64,000 bases of DNA from Streptomyces sp. Z26. Lineage in GTDB: Bacteria > Actinomycetota > Actinomycetes > Streptomycetales > Streptomycetaceae. Numbering within the stretch: position 1 is the first letter of the stretch; every line of letters starts with the position of its first letter. Both the position numbers and the translations under genes were made by a program. Positions 40,939 through 50,469 of the stretch are shown piece by piece. The DNA is taken from NCBI RefSeq assembly GCF_003665095.1, contig NZ_RCHV01000002.1, forward strand, positions 5,956,501 through 6,020,500, in the 5' to 3' direction. The notes below the pieces were generated by a model. The model worked only from the letters and a program-made list of their open reading frames with translations. It ran no database searches and was not told the origin of the DNA.

Positions 40939-43176
40939 TCACTGCCCGTGCCCGAGCGCGTCGGACAACTGCCCCAGCAGCTCGTACGCCGCGTCCGGGA
41001 TGACCGTGCCGGGCGGGAACACCGCGGCGGCGCCCGCCGCGTACAGCGCGTCGACGTCCTGCGGCGGGATGACGCCGCCGACGACGATACGGATGTCCGC
41101 CCGCCCCGCCTCGGCCAGCTCCTCGCGCAGCGCCGGTACGAGCGTGAGGTGCCCGGCGGCGAGCGACGAGACGCCCACCACGTGCACGTCTGCCTCGACG
41201 GCCTGCCGGGCGACCTCGCCGGGCGTCTGGAACAGCGGGCCGACGTCCACGTCGAAGCCCAGGTCCGCGAAGGCCGAGGCGATCACCTTCTGGCCGCGGT
41301 CGTGCCCGTCCTGGCCCATCTTCGCGACGAGGATGCGCGGGCGTCGGCCCTCCGCCTCCTCGAACTCCTCCACGAGGCGCCGTGTGCGCTCCACCCCCGG
41401 GGACATCCCGGCCTCCTCCCGGTACACGCCGGTGATCGTACGGATCTGCCCCGCGTGCCGCCCGTACGACTTCTCCAGCGCGTCCGAGATCTCGCCCACG
41501 GTGGCCATCGCCCGCGCCGCGTCCACCGCGAGCGCCAGCAGGTTGCCCTCCAGGCCGCCGCCCGAGCGGTGGCCCTCGGAGGCCGCCGCGGTCAGGGCGC
41601 GCAGCGCGTCCTGGCAGGCGGACTCGTCGCGCTCCGCGCGCAGCCGCCGCAGCTTCTCGATCTGCTCGGCGCGCACCGCGGAGTTGTCGACGGAGCGGAC
41701 GTCGATCTGCTCGTCGCTCTCCACGCGGTACTTGTTGACGCCGATGACCGGCTGCCGTCCCGAGTCGATACGGGCCTGCGTACGCGCCGCCGCCTCCTCC
41801 ACGCGGAGCTTCGGGATGCCCGCGTCGATGGCCTTGGCCATGCCGCCCGCCGCCTCGACCTCCTCGATGTGCTGCCAGGCGCGGCGCGCCAGGTCGTGCG
41901 TCAGCCGCTCCACGTACGCGCTGCCGCCCCACGGGTCGATGACCCGGCAGGTGCCGGACTCCTGCTGGAGCAGCAGCTGCGTGTTGCGCGCGATGCGCGC
42001 GGAGAAGTCGGTGGGCAGCGCCAGCGCCTCGTCCAGCGCGTTGGTGTGCAGCGACTGCGTGTGCCCCTGCGTGGCGGCCATCGCCTCGACGCACGTACGG
42101 GTCACGTTGTTGTAGACGTCCTGCGCCGTCAGCGACCAGCCGGAGGTCTGGCTGTGGGTGCGCAGGGACAGCGACTTGGCGTTCTTCGGCTCGAACTGGC
42201 TGACCAGCTTCGCCCACAGCAGGCGGCCCGCGCGGAGCTTGGCGACCTCCATGAAGAAGTTCATGCCGATCGCCCAGAAGAACGACAGCCGCGGCGCGAA
42301 CGCGTCCACGTCCAGGCCCGCGTCGAGCCCCGCCCGCAGGTACTCCACGCCGTCCGCCAGCGTGTACGCGAGCTCCAGGTCGGCCGTGGCCCCGGCCTCC
42401 TGGATGTGGTAGCCGGAGATGGAGATCGAGTTGTACTTCGGCATCTTCTGCGAGGCGTACGCGAAGATGTCCGAGATGATCCGCATCGACGGCTGCGGCG
42501 GGTAGATGTACGTGTTGCGGACCATGAACTCCTTGAGGATGTCGTTCTGGATGGTCCCGGCCAGCTTCTCGGGCGGCACGCCCTGCTCCTCGGCCGCCAC
42601 GATGTACAGCGCGAGGATGGGCAGCACCGCGCCGTTCATCGTCATCGACACGCTCATGCGGTCCAGCGGGATGCCGTCGAACAGCTGCCGCATGTCGTAG
42701 ATCGAGTCGATCGCGACGCCCGCCATGCCCACGTCGCCCGTGACGCGCGGGTGGTCGCTGTCGTAGCCGCGGTGCGTCGGCAGGTCGAAGGCGACCGACA
42801 GGCCCTTCTGACCGGCGGCGAGGTTGCGCCGGTAGAAGGCGTTGGACTCCTCGGCGGTGGAGAAGCCCGCGTACTGCCGGACGGTCCACGGCTGGTTGAC
42901 GTACATCGTCGGGTACGGGCCGCGCAGGTACGGCGCGACGCCCGGGTAGGTGCCCAGGAAGTCCAGGCCCGCGGTGTCCTCCGCCGTGTACAGCGGCTTG
43001 ACCTCGATGCCCTCGGGCGTCTCCCAGCCCAGGTCGGCGGCGCTCTTGCCGGTCCGCTCCTGGATGGCCGCCCGCCACTCCCCGGTGGTCGGGGCCGCCG
43101 GGGCGGCGCCCTCGGGGGTCAGCGGCACGTCCGTGAAGTCCGGTACGGCGCCCGGCCGTCGTGTGTCGCCCTGCAT
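40939..43176 (-). CDS. mutB: Methylmalonyl-CoA mutase, large (catalytic) subunit
   Basis: 745 aa. The TIM-barrel CoA-binding domain occupies about 40-560 (YPTMYVNQPWTVRQYAGFST, DLPTHRGYDSDHPRVTGDVG, YHIQEAGATADLELAYTLAD). The C-terminal B12 domain has DGHDRG with the cobalt-ligating H625, then VSSLAAGH and GGVIPP. It converts (R)-methylmalonyl-CoA and succinyl-CoA into each other with adenosylcobalamin. Its ATG overlaps the mutA stop (TAATG), ensuring one-to-one synthesis. Direct neighbours are its partner subunit, its GTPase chaperone and a B12 importer. Confidence 0.97.
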   Translation of the reverse strand: MQGDTRRPGAVPDFTDVPLTPEGAAPAAPTTGEWRAAIQERTGKSAADLGWETPEGIEVKPLYTAEDTAGLDFLGTYPGVAPYLRGPYPTMYVNQPWTVRQYAGFSTAEESNAFYRRNLAAGQKGLSVAFDLPTHRGYDSDHPRVTGDVGMAGVAIDSIYDMRQLFDGIPLDRMSVSMTMNGAVLPILALYIVAAEEQGVPPEKLAGTIQNDILKEFMVRNTYIYPPQPSMRIISDIFAYASQKMPKYNSISISGYHIQEAGATADLELAYTLADGVEYLRAGLDAGLDVDAFAPRLSFFWAIGMNFFMEVAKLRAGRLLWAKLVSQFEPKNAKSLSLRTHSQTSGWSLTAQDVYNNVTRTCVEAMAATQGHTQSLHTNALDEALALPTDFSARIARNTQLLLQQESGTCRVIDPWGGSAYVERLTHDLARRAWQHIEEVEAAGGMAKAIDAGIPKLRVEEAAARTQARIDSGRQPVIGVNKYRVESDEQIDVRSVDNSAVRAEQIEKLRRLRAERDESACQDALRALTAAASEGHRSGGGLEGNLLALAVDAARAMATVGEISDALEKSYGRHAGQIRTITGVYREEAGMSPGVERTRRLVEEFEEAEGRRPRILVAKMGQDGHDRGQKVIASAFADLGFDVDVGPLFQTPGEVARQAVEADVHVVGVSSLAAGHLTLVPALREELAEAGRADIRIVVGGVIPPQDVDALYAAGAAAVFPPGTVIPDAAYELLGQLSDALGHGQ

Positions 43177-45065
43177 TACGCCACTCCCATGCGGTCGAGG
43201 ACGGACGCGAGGACGGCGACCGCGTCACTGCCCACGTGGATGTACTCGTCGACACCGGCCCGCTGCCACGCCTCGCGGTGCTCCCGCGGCTTCCCCGCGA
43301 GCAGCACGCGCCGCGCGCCCGCCCCGACCAGGGCCGCCGCGACGGCCTCGGCCTGCTCGGCGTAGAGCGCGTCGCCCGAGCACAGGCAGGCCACGGTCGC
43401 GCCGCTGCGCGTGAACGCGTCCGCCACGGTCTCCGCGTCGACCGTCTCCGGGTCGTGCACGGGCTCGATGCCGCCCGCGCGGAGCAGGTTCGCGGCGAAG
43501 CCCGCGCGCGCGGTGTGCGCCGCGGCCGGGCCGAGCGCCGCCAGGAACACCTTCGGCCGGGCGCCGGTCTCCGCGAGGTGCGCGTCGGAACGGGCCCGCA
43601 GCTCCTCGTACGCCTCGTCGCGCCGGACCCGGGGCAGGCCGCCCGTCGTGGTGGGCGCCGGGCGCGGCGCGCGTTCCACCGGGGCCTGGTCCAGGATCGG
43701 GAACTCGCTGACGCCGGTGACGGGTTCACGGCGGCGGGCGAGGTCCTCCCGCCGCGCCTCCCACGTCGCGGCGATCCGGTCGCGCAGCAGACCCGAGCCG
43801 AGCGCCGCGGCCTGGCCGCCCGCCCGCTCGATCTCCTGGAACCACTCCCAGGCGGCGTGCGCCAGCTCGTCCGTCAGCCGCTCCACGTACCAGGAGCCGC
43901 CCGCCGGGTCGATGACCCGCGCCAGGTGCGACTCCTCGACGAGGATCGCGGAGGTGTTCCGCGCGATACGGCGCGAGAACGCGTCCGGCAGGCCCAGCGC
44001 GTCGTCGAACGGCAGCACCGTCACGGCGTCCGCGCCGCCCACGCCCGCGCCCAGGCAGGCGACGGTCGTGCGCAGCATGTTCACCCACGGGTCGCGCCGC
44101 GTCATCATCACCGACGACGTCACCGCGTGCTGCCGCTGCGCCGCCGCCGCGGACTCCACGCCGCACACCTGCGCCACGCGCGCCCACAGGCGCCGCGCCG
44201 CGCGCAGCTTCGCGATGGTGAGGAACTGGTCGGCGGTGGCCGCGTACCGGAACTCCAGCTGCGCGCACGCCGCTTCGGCGTCGACCCCGGCGGCGGTCAG
44301 CGCCCGCAGGTACGCGACGCCGGTGGCCAGCGAGCAGCCCAGCTCCTGCGCGGGCGAGCCGCCCGCCTCGTGGTACGGCAGGGCGTCCACGGTGACCGCC
44401 CGTACGCCCGGGTAGTCGCGGTGGCACACGGCGGCCAGCTCGGCCGCCTCGCCGAGCCGGGTGTCGAGGCCGTCGGTGGAGCCCGTACGGGCGACCAGGC
44501 CGAGCGGGTCGGCGCCGAGCGAGGCGAGGGCCGCGGAACGGGGCACCTCCCGCGCCGTGAACACGTCGAACAGCGCGCGGGCGGCGGGGGCGAAGTCCGC
44601 GCCCGCGTCGAGGACCACGGGCGCCAGGTCGAGGTACACGCCGTCGAGCGCCGCCGCGAGCGCGGACACGGGGACGCCGCCGTCGCCGACGGTGAGCCAC
44701 AGCGCCGAGACGCCGCTCTCCAGGTCGGCCAGCATCGCCTCGTTGACCTGCCGGGGGTCGGTGCCGGTGTGCCGCTGGCGCACCTCCCAGCCGGAGAGCG
44801 CGTTGCCCTCGGGGCGTCCGCCGCGTACGAACGGGGCGGCGCCGGGGAGTCCGGCGTCGACGCGGACGTCCTCGGCGGTGTACAGCGGACGGGTGGCCAG
44901 GCCGTCCTGAAGTGGTGTGGCCAGGGCGTCCTCTGCCGCGTCCCCGGAGTCAGGAGTGGCACCCGTCTTGCGGAGCACGCCTTCGACGAGGCGCTGCCAC
45001 TGCTCACGCGACGCGTCCGGGAAGTCGGCGGCGAGGGATAGCCCGTCGTCGGGCAGGACCGTCAT
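43176..45065 (-). CDS. mutA: Methylmalonyl-CoA mutase, small subunit
   Basis: 629 aa from the ATG at 45065. It aligns with the large subunit in the barrel domain (YTAEDVRVDAGLPGAAPFVRG, GWEVRQRHTGTDPRQVNEAML, SSVMMTRRDPWVNMLRTTVA) but has lost the B12-ligating DxHxxG; the corresponding C-terminal part reads TGARPKVFLAALGPAAAHTARA. This matches small subunits that stabilise the heterodimer without catalysing. It leads the operon. No convincing Shine-Dalgarno is visible before the start. Confidence 0.95.
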   Translation of the reverse strand: MTVLPDDGLSLAADFPDASREQWQRLVEGVLRKTGATPDSGDAAEDALATPLQDGLATRPLYTAEDVRVDAGLPGAAPFVRGGRPEGNALSGWEVRQRHTGTDPRQVNEAMLADLESGVSALWLTVGDGGVPVSALAAALDGVYLDLAPVVLDAGADFAPAARALFDVFTAREVPRSAALASLGADPLGLVARTGSTDGLDTRLGEAAELAAVCHRDYPGVRAVTVDALPYHEAGGSPAQELGCSLATGVAYLRALTAAGVDAEAACAQLEFRYAATADQFLTIAKLRAARRLWARVAQVCGVESAAAAQRQHAVTSSVMMTRRDPWVNMLRTTVACLGAGVGGADAVTVLPFDDALGLPDAFSRRIARNTSAILVEESHLARVIDPAGGSWYVERLTDELAHAAWEWFQEIERAGGQAAALGSGLLRDRIAATWEARREDLARRREPVTGVSEFPILDQAPVERAPRPAPTTTGGLPRVRRDEAYEELRARSDAHLAETGARPKVFLAALGPAAAHTARAGFAANLLRAGGIEPVHDPETVDAETVADAFTRSGATVACLCSGDALYAEQAEAVAAALVGAGARRVLLAGKPREHREAWQRAGVDEYIHVGSDAVAVLASVLDRMGVA

Positions 45066-45137
45066 GGGAGCAGGTTAGGGGAAGCGTGCGACGCCAGTCG
45101 TGCCCGCAAGGGCGTGACATTGGCCTCCTCGCGGCTT

Positions 45138-45154
45138 ACTAGGTGTCCCACTAG
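45138..45154. promoter_or_regulatory. ACTAG direct repeat upstream of mutA
   Basis: ACTAG occurs twice at 45138-45142 and 45150-45154 (12-base period), 73-89 bases before the mutA start, in the least GC-rich part of the 243-bp gap. Could be a binding site or part of a promoter; no match to a known operator that I can name. Confidence 0.25.
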
Positions 45155-45274
45155 ACGTACTCGCCGCAGGTCACGCCCGTACAACCGGCCCCCGGGAGTG
45201 TCCGGTCCGTGAGACGCCGGTACGCGCGGCGGCGCCCGCCCGCTCGGGAGCGGACGGGCGCCGGGGAGCCGTGG

Positions 45275-45303
45275 CGCGGGCCGTACGGCGGGTACGGCCC
45301 GCG
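45275..45303 (-). terminator. Terminator after pyruvate carboxylase gene
   Basis: CGCGGGCCGTAC and its complement, 12 bp with a five-base loop, begins six bases beyond the pyc stop (minus strand). Confidence 0.72.
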
Positions 45304-45308
45304 CGCGT

Positions 45309-48300
45309 TCAGCCGAGGACCAGCAGCAGGTCGCCGCCCTCCACCTGGGCCACGGGCGCGATGGCCGTACGCCGTACGGTGCCGCTCCTCGGCGCGGTGA
45401 TCGCCGCCTCCATCTTCATCGCCTCGATGGTGCCGACGGTGTCACCCGCCTCGACGTCCGTGCCCTCCTCGACGGCGAGCGTGACGACGCCCGCGAACGG
45501 CGCCGGGACGTGCCCCGCGTCGTTCCGGTCGGCCTTCTCCGCCACCGGCACCTCGCTGGCGACGGCGCGGTCCCGCACCTGTACGGGCCGCAGCTGGCCG
45601 TTGAGGATGCACATGACGGTGCGCATGCCGCGCTCGTCGGGCTCCGAGATGGCCTCCAGGCCGATCAGCAGCTGCACGCCGGGCGCCAGCGTGACGTTGT
45701 GCTCCTCGCCGTGGCGCAGCCCGTAGAAGAACAGGTCGCTGGAGAGCGGCGCGGTGTCGCCGTGCCGCTCGCGGTGCTCGGCGAAGTCCTTGGCGGGGCC
45801 CGGGAAGAGCAGCGTGTTCAGGGTGGACTGCCGCTCCGCGGACGAGCCCTCCAGCCGCTTCCGCTCGTCGTCGGTCAGCTCCTTCACCTCCGGCGCCGCG
45901 GCCCGCCCGCTCAGCGCCCGGCTGCGCAGCGGCTCCGGCCAGCCGCCGGGCGGGTCGCCCAACTCGCCGCGCAGGAAGCCGATCACGGAACCGGGGATGT
46001 CGAAGCGCGCCGGGTCGGCCGCGAAGTCGGCGGTGGACACCCCGGCGCCGACCAGCGCCAGCGCCAGGTCCCCGACCACCTTCGAGCTGGGCGTGACCTT
46101 CACCAGGCGGCCCAGCAGCCGGTCGGCGCCCGCGTACGCCGCCTCGATGTCCTCGAAGCGGTCGCCGAGGCCCAGCGCGATGGCCTGCTGCCGCAGGTTG
46201 GACAGCTGCCCGCCGGGGATCTCGTGCTCGTACACCCGGCCCGTCGGCGCGGGCAGCCCCGACTCGAAGGGGGCGTAGACGCGCCGTACGGCCTCCCAGT
46301 ACGGCTCCAGGTCGCACACCGCGTCCAGGCTCAGGCCCGTGTCCCGCTCGGTGTGCGCGGCGGCGGCCACGATCGCGGAGAGCGCGGGCTGGCTGGTGGT
46401 GCCCGCCAGCGCGGCCGAGGCGCCGTCGACGGCGTCCGCGCCCGCCTCCCAGCCCGCCAGGTACGAGGCGAGCTGCCCGCCGGGGGTGTCGTGCGTGTGC
46501 AGGTGGACGGGGAGCGCGAACTCCCGGCGCAGCGCCCCGACGAGGGTCCGCGCGGCGGGCGCCCGCAGCAGCCCGGCCATGTCCTTCACGGCGAGCACGT
46601 GCGCGCCCGCCTCGACCATCCGCTCGGCCAGCCGCAGGTAGTAGTCCAGCGTGTAGAGCCGCTCGTTCGGGTCCGACAGGTCGCCGGTGTAGCTCATGGC
46701 GACCTCGGCGACGGCCGTGCCCGTCTCCCGTACGGCGTCGATGGCCGGGCGCATCTGGTCGACGTTGTTCAGCGCGTCGAAGATCCGGAAGATGTCGATG
46801 CCGGTGTCCGCGGCCTCCTGCACGAACGCCCGCGTCACCTGCTCCGGGTACGGCGTGTAGCCCACCGTGTTGCGGCCGCGCAGCAGCATCTGGAGACAGA
46901 TGTTGGGGATCGCCTCGCGGAGCGCCGCCAGCCGCTCCCACGGGTCCTCGTACAGGAAGCGCAGCGCCACGTCGTACGTCGCCCCGCCCCACGCCTCCAC
47001 CGACAGCAACTCCGGTGTGGTGCGCGCGACATGGCCCGCGACCTCCAGCAGGTCCTTCGTCCGCACCCGGGTCGCCAGCAGCGACTGGTGCGCGTCGCGG
47101 AACGTCGTGTCGGTGACGCCCAGCGCGGCGCGCGACCGCAGGTCCGCGGCGAAGCCCTCCGGGCCGAGCGCGAGCAGCCGCTGCCGCGAGCCGTCGGGCA
47201 CGGGCCCGTCGAGGCCGCCCGCGGGCAGCTTCTCGAACGGCGGGACGGTGGCGGGGCGTTCGCCGTGCGGCTTGTTGACGGTGACGTCCGCCAGGTACTC
47301 CAGGATGCGCGTGCCGCGGTCCGCCGAGCCGCGCCGGGTCAGCATCCCGGGGTGCTGCTCGATGAACGACGTGGTGACGCGCCCGGCGCGGAACTCCGGC
47401 TCGTCCAGCAGCGCTTGGAGGAACGGGATGTTCGTCGCCACGCCGCGGATGCGGAACTCGGTGACGGCGCGCCGCGCCCGCGCCACGGCGGTGTCGAAGT
47501 CCCGCCCCCGGCAGGTGAGTTTGACGAGCATCGAGTCGAAGTGCGCGGCGACCTCGGCGCCGAGGTTCGTCCCGCCGTCGAGGCGTACGCCCGCGCCGCC
47601 CGGCGATCGGTACGCGGTGATGCGGCCGGTGTCGGGCCGGAAGCCGTTCGCGGGGTCCTCGGTGGTGATGCGGCACTGGAGCGCCGAGCCGCGCAGCACG
47701 ATCCGCTCCTGGCTCAGACCGAGGTCGTCCAGCGACTCCCCTGCGGCGACGCGGAGTTGGGACTGCACCAGGTCGACGTCGGTGACCTCCTCGGTCACGG
47801 TGTGCTCGACCTGGATGCGCGGGTTCATCTCGATGAAGACGTGGTTGCCGCGGGTGTCCACGAGGAACTCGACGGTGCCCGCGCAGGTGTAGCCGATCTC
47901 CTTGGCGAACCGTACGGCGTCCGCGCAGATCCGCTCGCGCAGCTCCGGGTCGAGGTTCGGCGCCGGCGCGAGTTCGACGACCTTCTGGTGGCGGCGCTGG
48001 ACGCTGCAGTCGCGCTCGTAGAGGTGGATCACGTTGCCGTGGGTGTCGGCGAGGATCTGCACCTCGATGTGCCGCGGGTCGACCACGGCCTGCTCCAGGA
48101 AGACCGTCGGATCGCCGAACGCGGACTCCGCCTCGCGCGCCGCCGCCTCGATCGACTCCCGCAGCTGCGCCGGTTCCGCGACGCGCCGCATGCCGCGCCC
48201 GCCGCCGCCCGCGACGGCCTTCACGAAGACGGGGAACACCATCGACTCGGCCGCCGCGACGAGTTCGTCCACGTCGCGGGAGGGCGCGCTGGAGTCCAGC

Positions 48301-48692
48301 ACGGGCAGTCCGGCGGCCCTGGCGGCGGCGATGGCGCGCGCCTTGTCGCCGGTCAGCTGGAGCACCTCGGTCGGCGGGCCGACGAACGTGATGCCCTCGG
48401 CGGCGCAGGCGGCGGCCAGTTCCGGGTTCTCGGACAGGAAGCCGTAGCCGGGGTAGACGGCGTCGGCACCGGCGCGGCGGGCCGCGCCGATCACCTCCTC
48501 CACGGACAGGTAGGCGCGTACGGGGTGGCCGGGCGCGCCGATGCGGTACGCCTCGTCGGCCTTGAGGCGGTGGGGCGAGTTCCGGTCCTCGTGCGGGTAC
48601 ACGGCGACGGTGCCCGCGCCCAGTTCGTAGGACGCGCGGAAGGCGCGGATGGCGATTTCGCCGCGGTTTGCGACCAAGACCTTCGAGAACAT
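45309..48692 (-). CDS. pyc: Pyruvate carboxylase
   Basis: 1127 aa, the normal length for the single-chain enzyme. Biotin carboxylase domain about 1-450 (FSKVLVANRGEIAIRAFRA, GGGGRGMRRV, EMNPRIQVEHTVTEE). Carboxyltransferase barrel about 500-800 (TTFRDAHQSLLATRVRT, EAWGGATYDVALRFLYEDPW, HTHDTPGG). Allosteric/tetramerisation linker, then the biotinyl domain with EAMKMEA; the biotinylated lysine is K1093. It makes oxaloacetate from pyruvate, bicarbonate and ATP. It follows the mutase operon on the same strand but with its own terminator; both feed the C4 pool. Confidence 0.97.
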   Translation of the reverse strand: MFSKVLVANRGEIAIRAFRASYELGAGTVAVYPHEDRNSPHRLKADEAYRIGAPGHPVRAYLSVEEVIGAARRAGADAVYPGYGFLSENPELAAACAAEGITFVGPPTEVLQLTGDKARAIAAARAAGLPVLDSSAPSRDVDELVAAAESMVFPVFVKAVAGGGGRGMRRVAEPAQLRESIEAAAREAESAFGDPTVFLEQAVVDPRHIEVQILADTHGNVIHLYERDCSVQRRHQKVVELAPAPNLDPELRERICADAVRFAKEIGYTCAGTVEFLVDTRGNHVFIEMNPRIQVEHTVTEEVTDVDLVQSQLRVAAGESLDDLGLSQERIVLRGSALQCRITTEDPANGFRPDTGRITAYRSPGGAGVRLDGGTNLGAEVAAHFDSMLVKLTCRGRDFDTAVARARRAVTEFRIRGVATNIPFLQALLDEPEFRAGRVTTSFIEQHPGMLTRRGSADRGTRILEYLADVTVNKPHGERPATVPPFEKLPAGGLDGPVPDGSRQRLLALGPEGFAADLRSRAALGVTDTTFRDAHQSLLATRVRTKDLLEVAGHVARTTPELLSVEAWGGATYDVALRFLYEDPWERLAALREAIPNICLQMLLRGRNTVGYTPYPEQVTRAFVQEAADTGIDIFRIFDALNNVDQMRPAIDAVRETGTAVAEVAMSYTGDLSDPNERLYTLDYYLRLAERMVEAGAHVLAVKDMAGLLRAPAARTLVGALRREFALPVHLHTHDTPGGQLASYLAGWEAGADAVDGASAALAGTTSQPALSAIVAAAAHTERDTGLSLDAVCDLEPYWEAVRRVYAPFESGLPAPTGRVYEHEIPGGQLSNLRQQAIALGLGDRFEDIEAAYAGADRLLGRLVKVTPSSKVVGDLALALVGAGVSTADFAADPARFDIPGSVIGFLRGELGDPPGGWPEPLRSRALSGRAAAPEVKELTDDERKRLEGSSAERQSTLNTLLFPGPAKDFAEHRERHGDTAPLSSDLFFYGLRHGEEHNVTLAPGVQLLIGLEAISEPDERGMRTVMCILNGQLRPVQVRDRAVASEVPVAEKADRNDAGHVPAPFAGVVTLAVEEGTDVEAGDTVGTIEAMKMEAAITAPRSGTVRRTAIAPVAQVEGGDLLLVLG

Positions 48693-49017
48693 ACGAGCTG
48701 ACTTCTCCTGACGAGCCGCGACTGCTGCCCTGCTGTCCGATGTCTGCTGCTGTGCTGCGTACCGGCTGGTGCCCGGCGCAACGGCCTGTGGCCGCCGCCG
48801 GACGTCCGGCGCGGGTCCTCCGCCGGGCCGCCCTCCGGACCGCGCTGTCCGGGCGGGCGGGACTGATCGATCGATTGTTGAGCGACAGCATGCCGTTCCG
48901 GACGGCGGTCCGCCAGGAGAGCCCGGTCACAGTACGTACCGGTCACGTCGCGCGCCCCGCCGGTACGGGAGTGCCGTACGGGCGGGGCGCGGGGGACGGG
49001 GGAGGCGGGCGGGCGGC
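48693..49017. promoter_or_regulatory. Gap holding the pyc leader and the terminator of the upstream catabolic operon
   Basis: 325 bp. At 48951-48991 the sequence CGCGCCCCGCC pairs with its complement, with an inner GTACGG/CCGTAC stem: a strong hairpin 27 bases after the FGGY kinase stop. At 48868-48880 a short run of GATCGATCGAT with lower GC may belong to the pyc promoter. No ORF with credible start signals. Confidence 0.6.
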
Positions 49018-50469
49018 TCAGCCCGCGGGCCCGGCCGCCGCGTGGGCCGCGTCGACGGCGTCCCGCAGCGCCCGCCAGCGCGCGTGCAGCCGCGTGTACG
49101 CGGCGGCGCGCGCCGCGTCCGGCTCGACGGTGCGCGCCGCGCCGACCAGCCGGGCCCGCAGCGCGTCCGGGTCCGTGGCCACGCCCGTACCGAGGAACGC
49201 CAGGGCCGCCGCGCCGAGCAGCGTCACGTCCGGCTGCGGCGACACCAGCAGCCGCCGCCCCACCGCCTCCGCCCGCAGCCGCGTCGCGTGCGCGCTGCGC
49301 GAGGAGCCCCCGGCGAACGCGACGGGCAGCGCGCCCGTCGGGTCCAGCCGGTCCAGCGCGTCCCGCGCCGTGAACGCCGCCGCCTCCTGCGCCGCCCGCA
49401 GCAGGTGCGCCGCGCCGTGCCCGGGGTGCTGCCCGAGGACCGCGCCGCGCGCGTCGGGCCGCCAGTCGGGGAACCGCGTGCCGGTCATGCCCGGCAGTAC
49501 GGTCAGTCCGTCCGCGCCCGGCGGTACGGCGGCCAGCCGGTCGTCGTCCACGGCGCCGACCAGCGTCCGCCAGTGCGCGACGGCCCCGCCGGTGAGCCCC
49601 GTGGCGCCGCCCGCGACGAACCGGCCCGGCAGTACGGACGGGTTGAGCACCGCGCCGTCCGGCAGCGCGCCCGGGTCGGGCAGCAGCCGCCCCAGCACGT
49701 CGGTGGTGCCCGCGACGTCCGCGACGACGTCCTCGGCCGTGCCCAGCAGCAGGCCGATGCCGACGGAACCGTCCGGGCCGCCGGACACCACCGGCAGCCC
49801 GGCGGGCAGCCCGGTCGCCGCGGCGGCCTCGGCGGTGAGCGCGCCCACCACCTCCGCGGGCTCCGACTGCGGCGGCAGCAGCGCCGCGTCCACGCCCGCG
49901 GCGTCGAGGAGTTCGCGGTTCCAGGCGCGGCGCCGCACGTCGGACGCCAGGGTGTACGCGGCGCTGATCGTGTCCGAGGTGAGGCGGCCGGTGAGCCGCG
50001 CGACGAGGAAGTCCTTCGGTGACAGCACGGCCCGTACGCCCGTCAGCTCCGCCGTCCCCGGCGCCAGCAGGAACGCGAGCGCGCCCCCCGCCGGGCTCGG
50101 GCGGCCCGCCGCCCGCAGCAGCCGGTCGACGGCCGCCGGGCCCAGCGCCGCCAGCTGCGGCACGCCCCGGGTGTCGGACCAGCCGCCGCCGGGCCCGACG
50201 GGCCGCAGCCCGGCGTCCACCGCGACGGTGCCGATGTGCGCGGCGACGGCCAGCGCCGTGGGCGCCGTACCGCCGGAGACCCCGGCCAGCGCGGCCCGTA
50301 CGTCCTCGGCCAGGGCCGCCGCGTCGAAGGTGTCGCCGCCGACGCCGGAGGCGCGGGGGATGCGCCGCTGCGCGCGCACCCGCCCGGTGGTGTCCACGGC
50401 GGCGGCGCGTACGGCGGAGGTGCCCACGTCGACCGCGATGACGTGCGGGTCCGTCCCGGCCGCGCTCAT
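49018..50469 (-). CDS. FGGY family carbohydrate kinase
   Basis: 483 aa; ATG overlapping the regulator stop (ATGA). The phosphate-1 motif VIAVDVGTSAVRAAAVDT opens domain I; VLSPKDFLVARLTGRL, VVSGGPDGSVGIGLLLG and the ATP-binding FAGGSSRSAHATRLRAEAVG follow in FGGY order. Xylulokinase-like members phosphorylate ketoses, polyols or related compounds. It is the last gene of a catabolic operon that otherwise points to acyl-CoA chemistry, so the substrate may be an unusual hydroxylated acid or sugar released there. The exact substrate is unknown. Confidence 0.88.
   Translation of the reverse strand: MSAAGTDPHVIAVDVGTSAVRAAAVDTTGRVRAQRRIPRASGVGGDTFDAAALAEDVRAALAGVSGGTAPTALAVAAHIGTVAVDAGLRPVGPGGGWSDTRGVPQLAALGPAAVDRLLRAAGRPSPAGGALAFLLAPGTAELTGVRAVLSPKDFLVARLTGRLTSDTISAAYTLASDVRRRAWNRELLDAAGVDAALLPPQSEPAEVVGALTAEAAAATGLPAGLPVVSGGPDGSVGIGLLLGTAEDVVADVAGTTDVLGRLLPDPGALPDGAVLNPSVLPGRFVAGGATGLTGGAVAHWRTLVGAVDDDRLAAVPPGADGLTVLPGMTGTRFPDWRPDARGAVLGQHPGHGAAHLLRAAQEAAAFTARDALDRLDPTGALPVAFAGGSSRSAHATRLRAEAVGRRLLVSPQPDVTLLGAAALAFLGTGVATDPDALRARLVGAARTVEPDAARAAAYTRLHARWRALRDAVDAAHAAAGPAG

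Noticed and set aside
45442..48930. Overlapping 1162-codon minus-strand frame in the pyc region
   Set aside because: Out of frame with pyruvate carboxylase and made of Arg/Pro/Ala runs.
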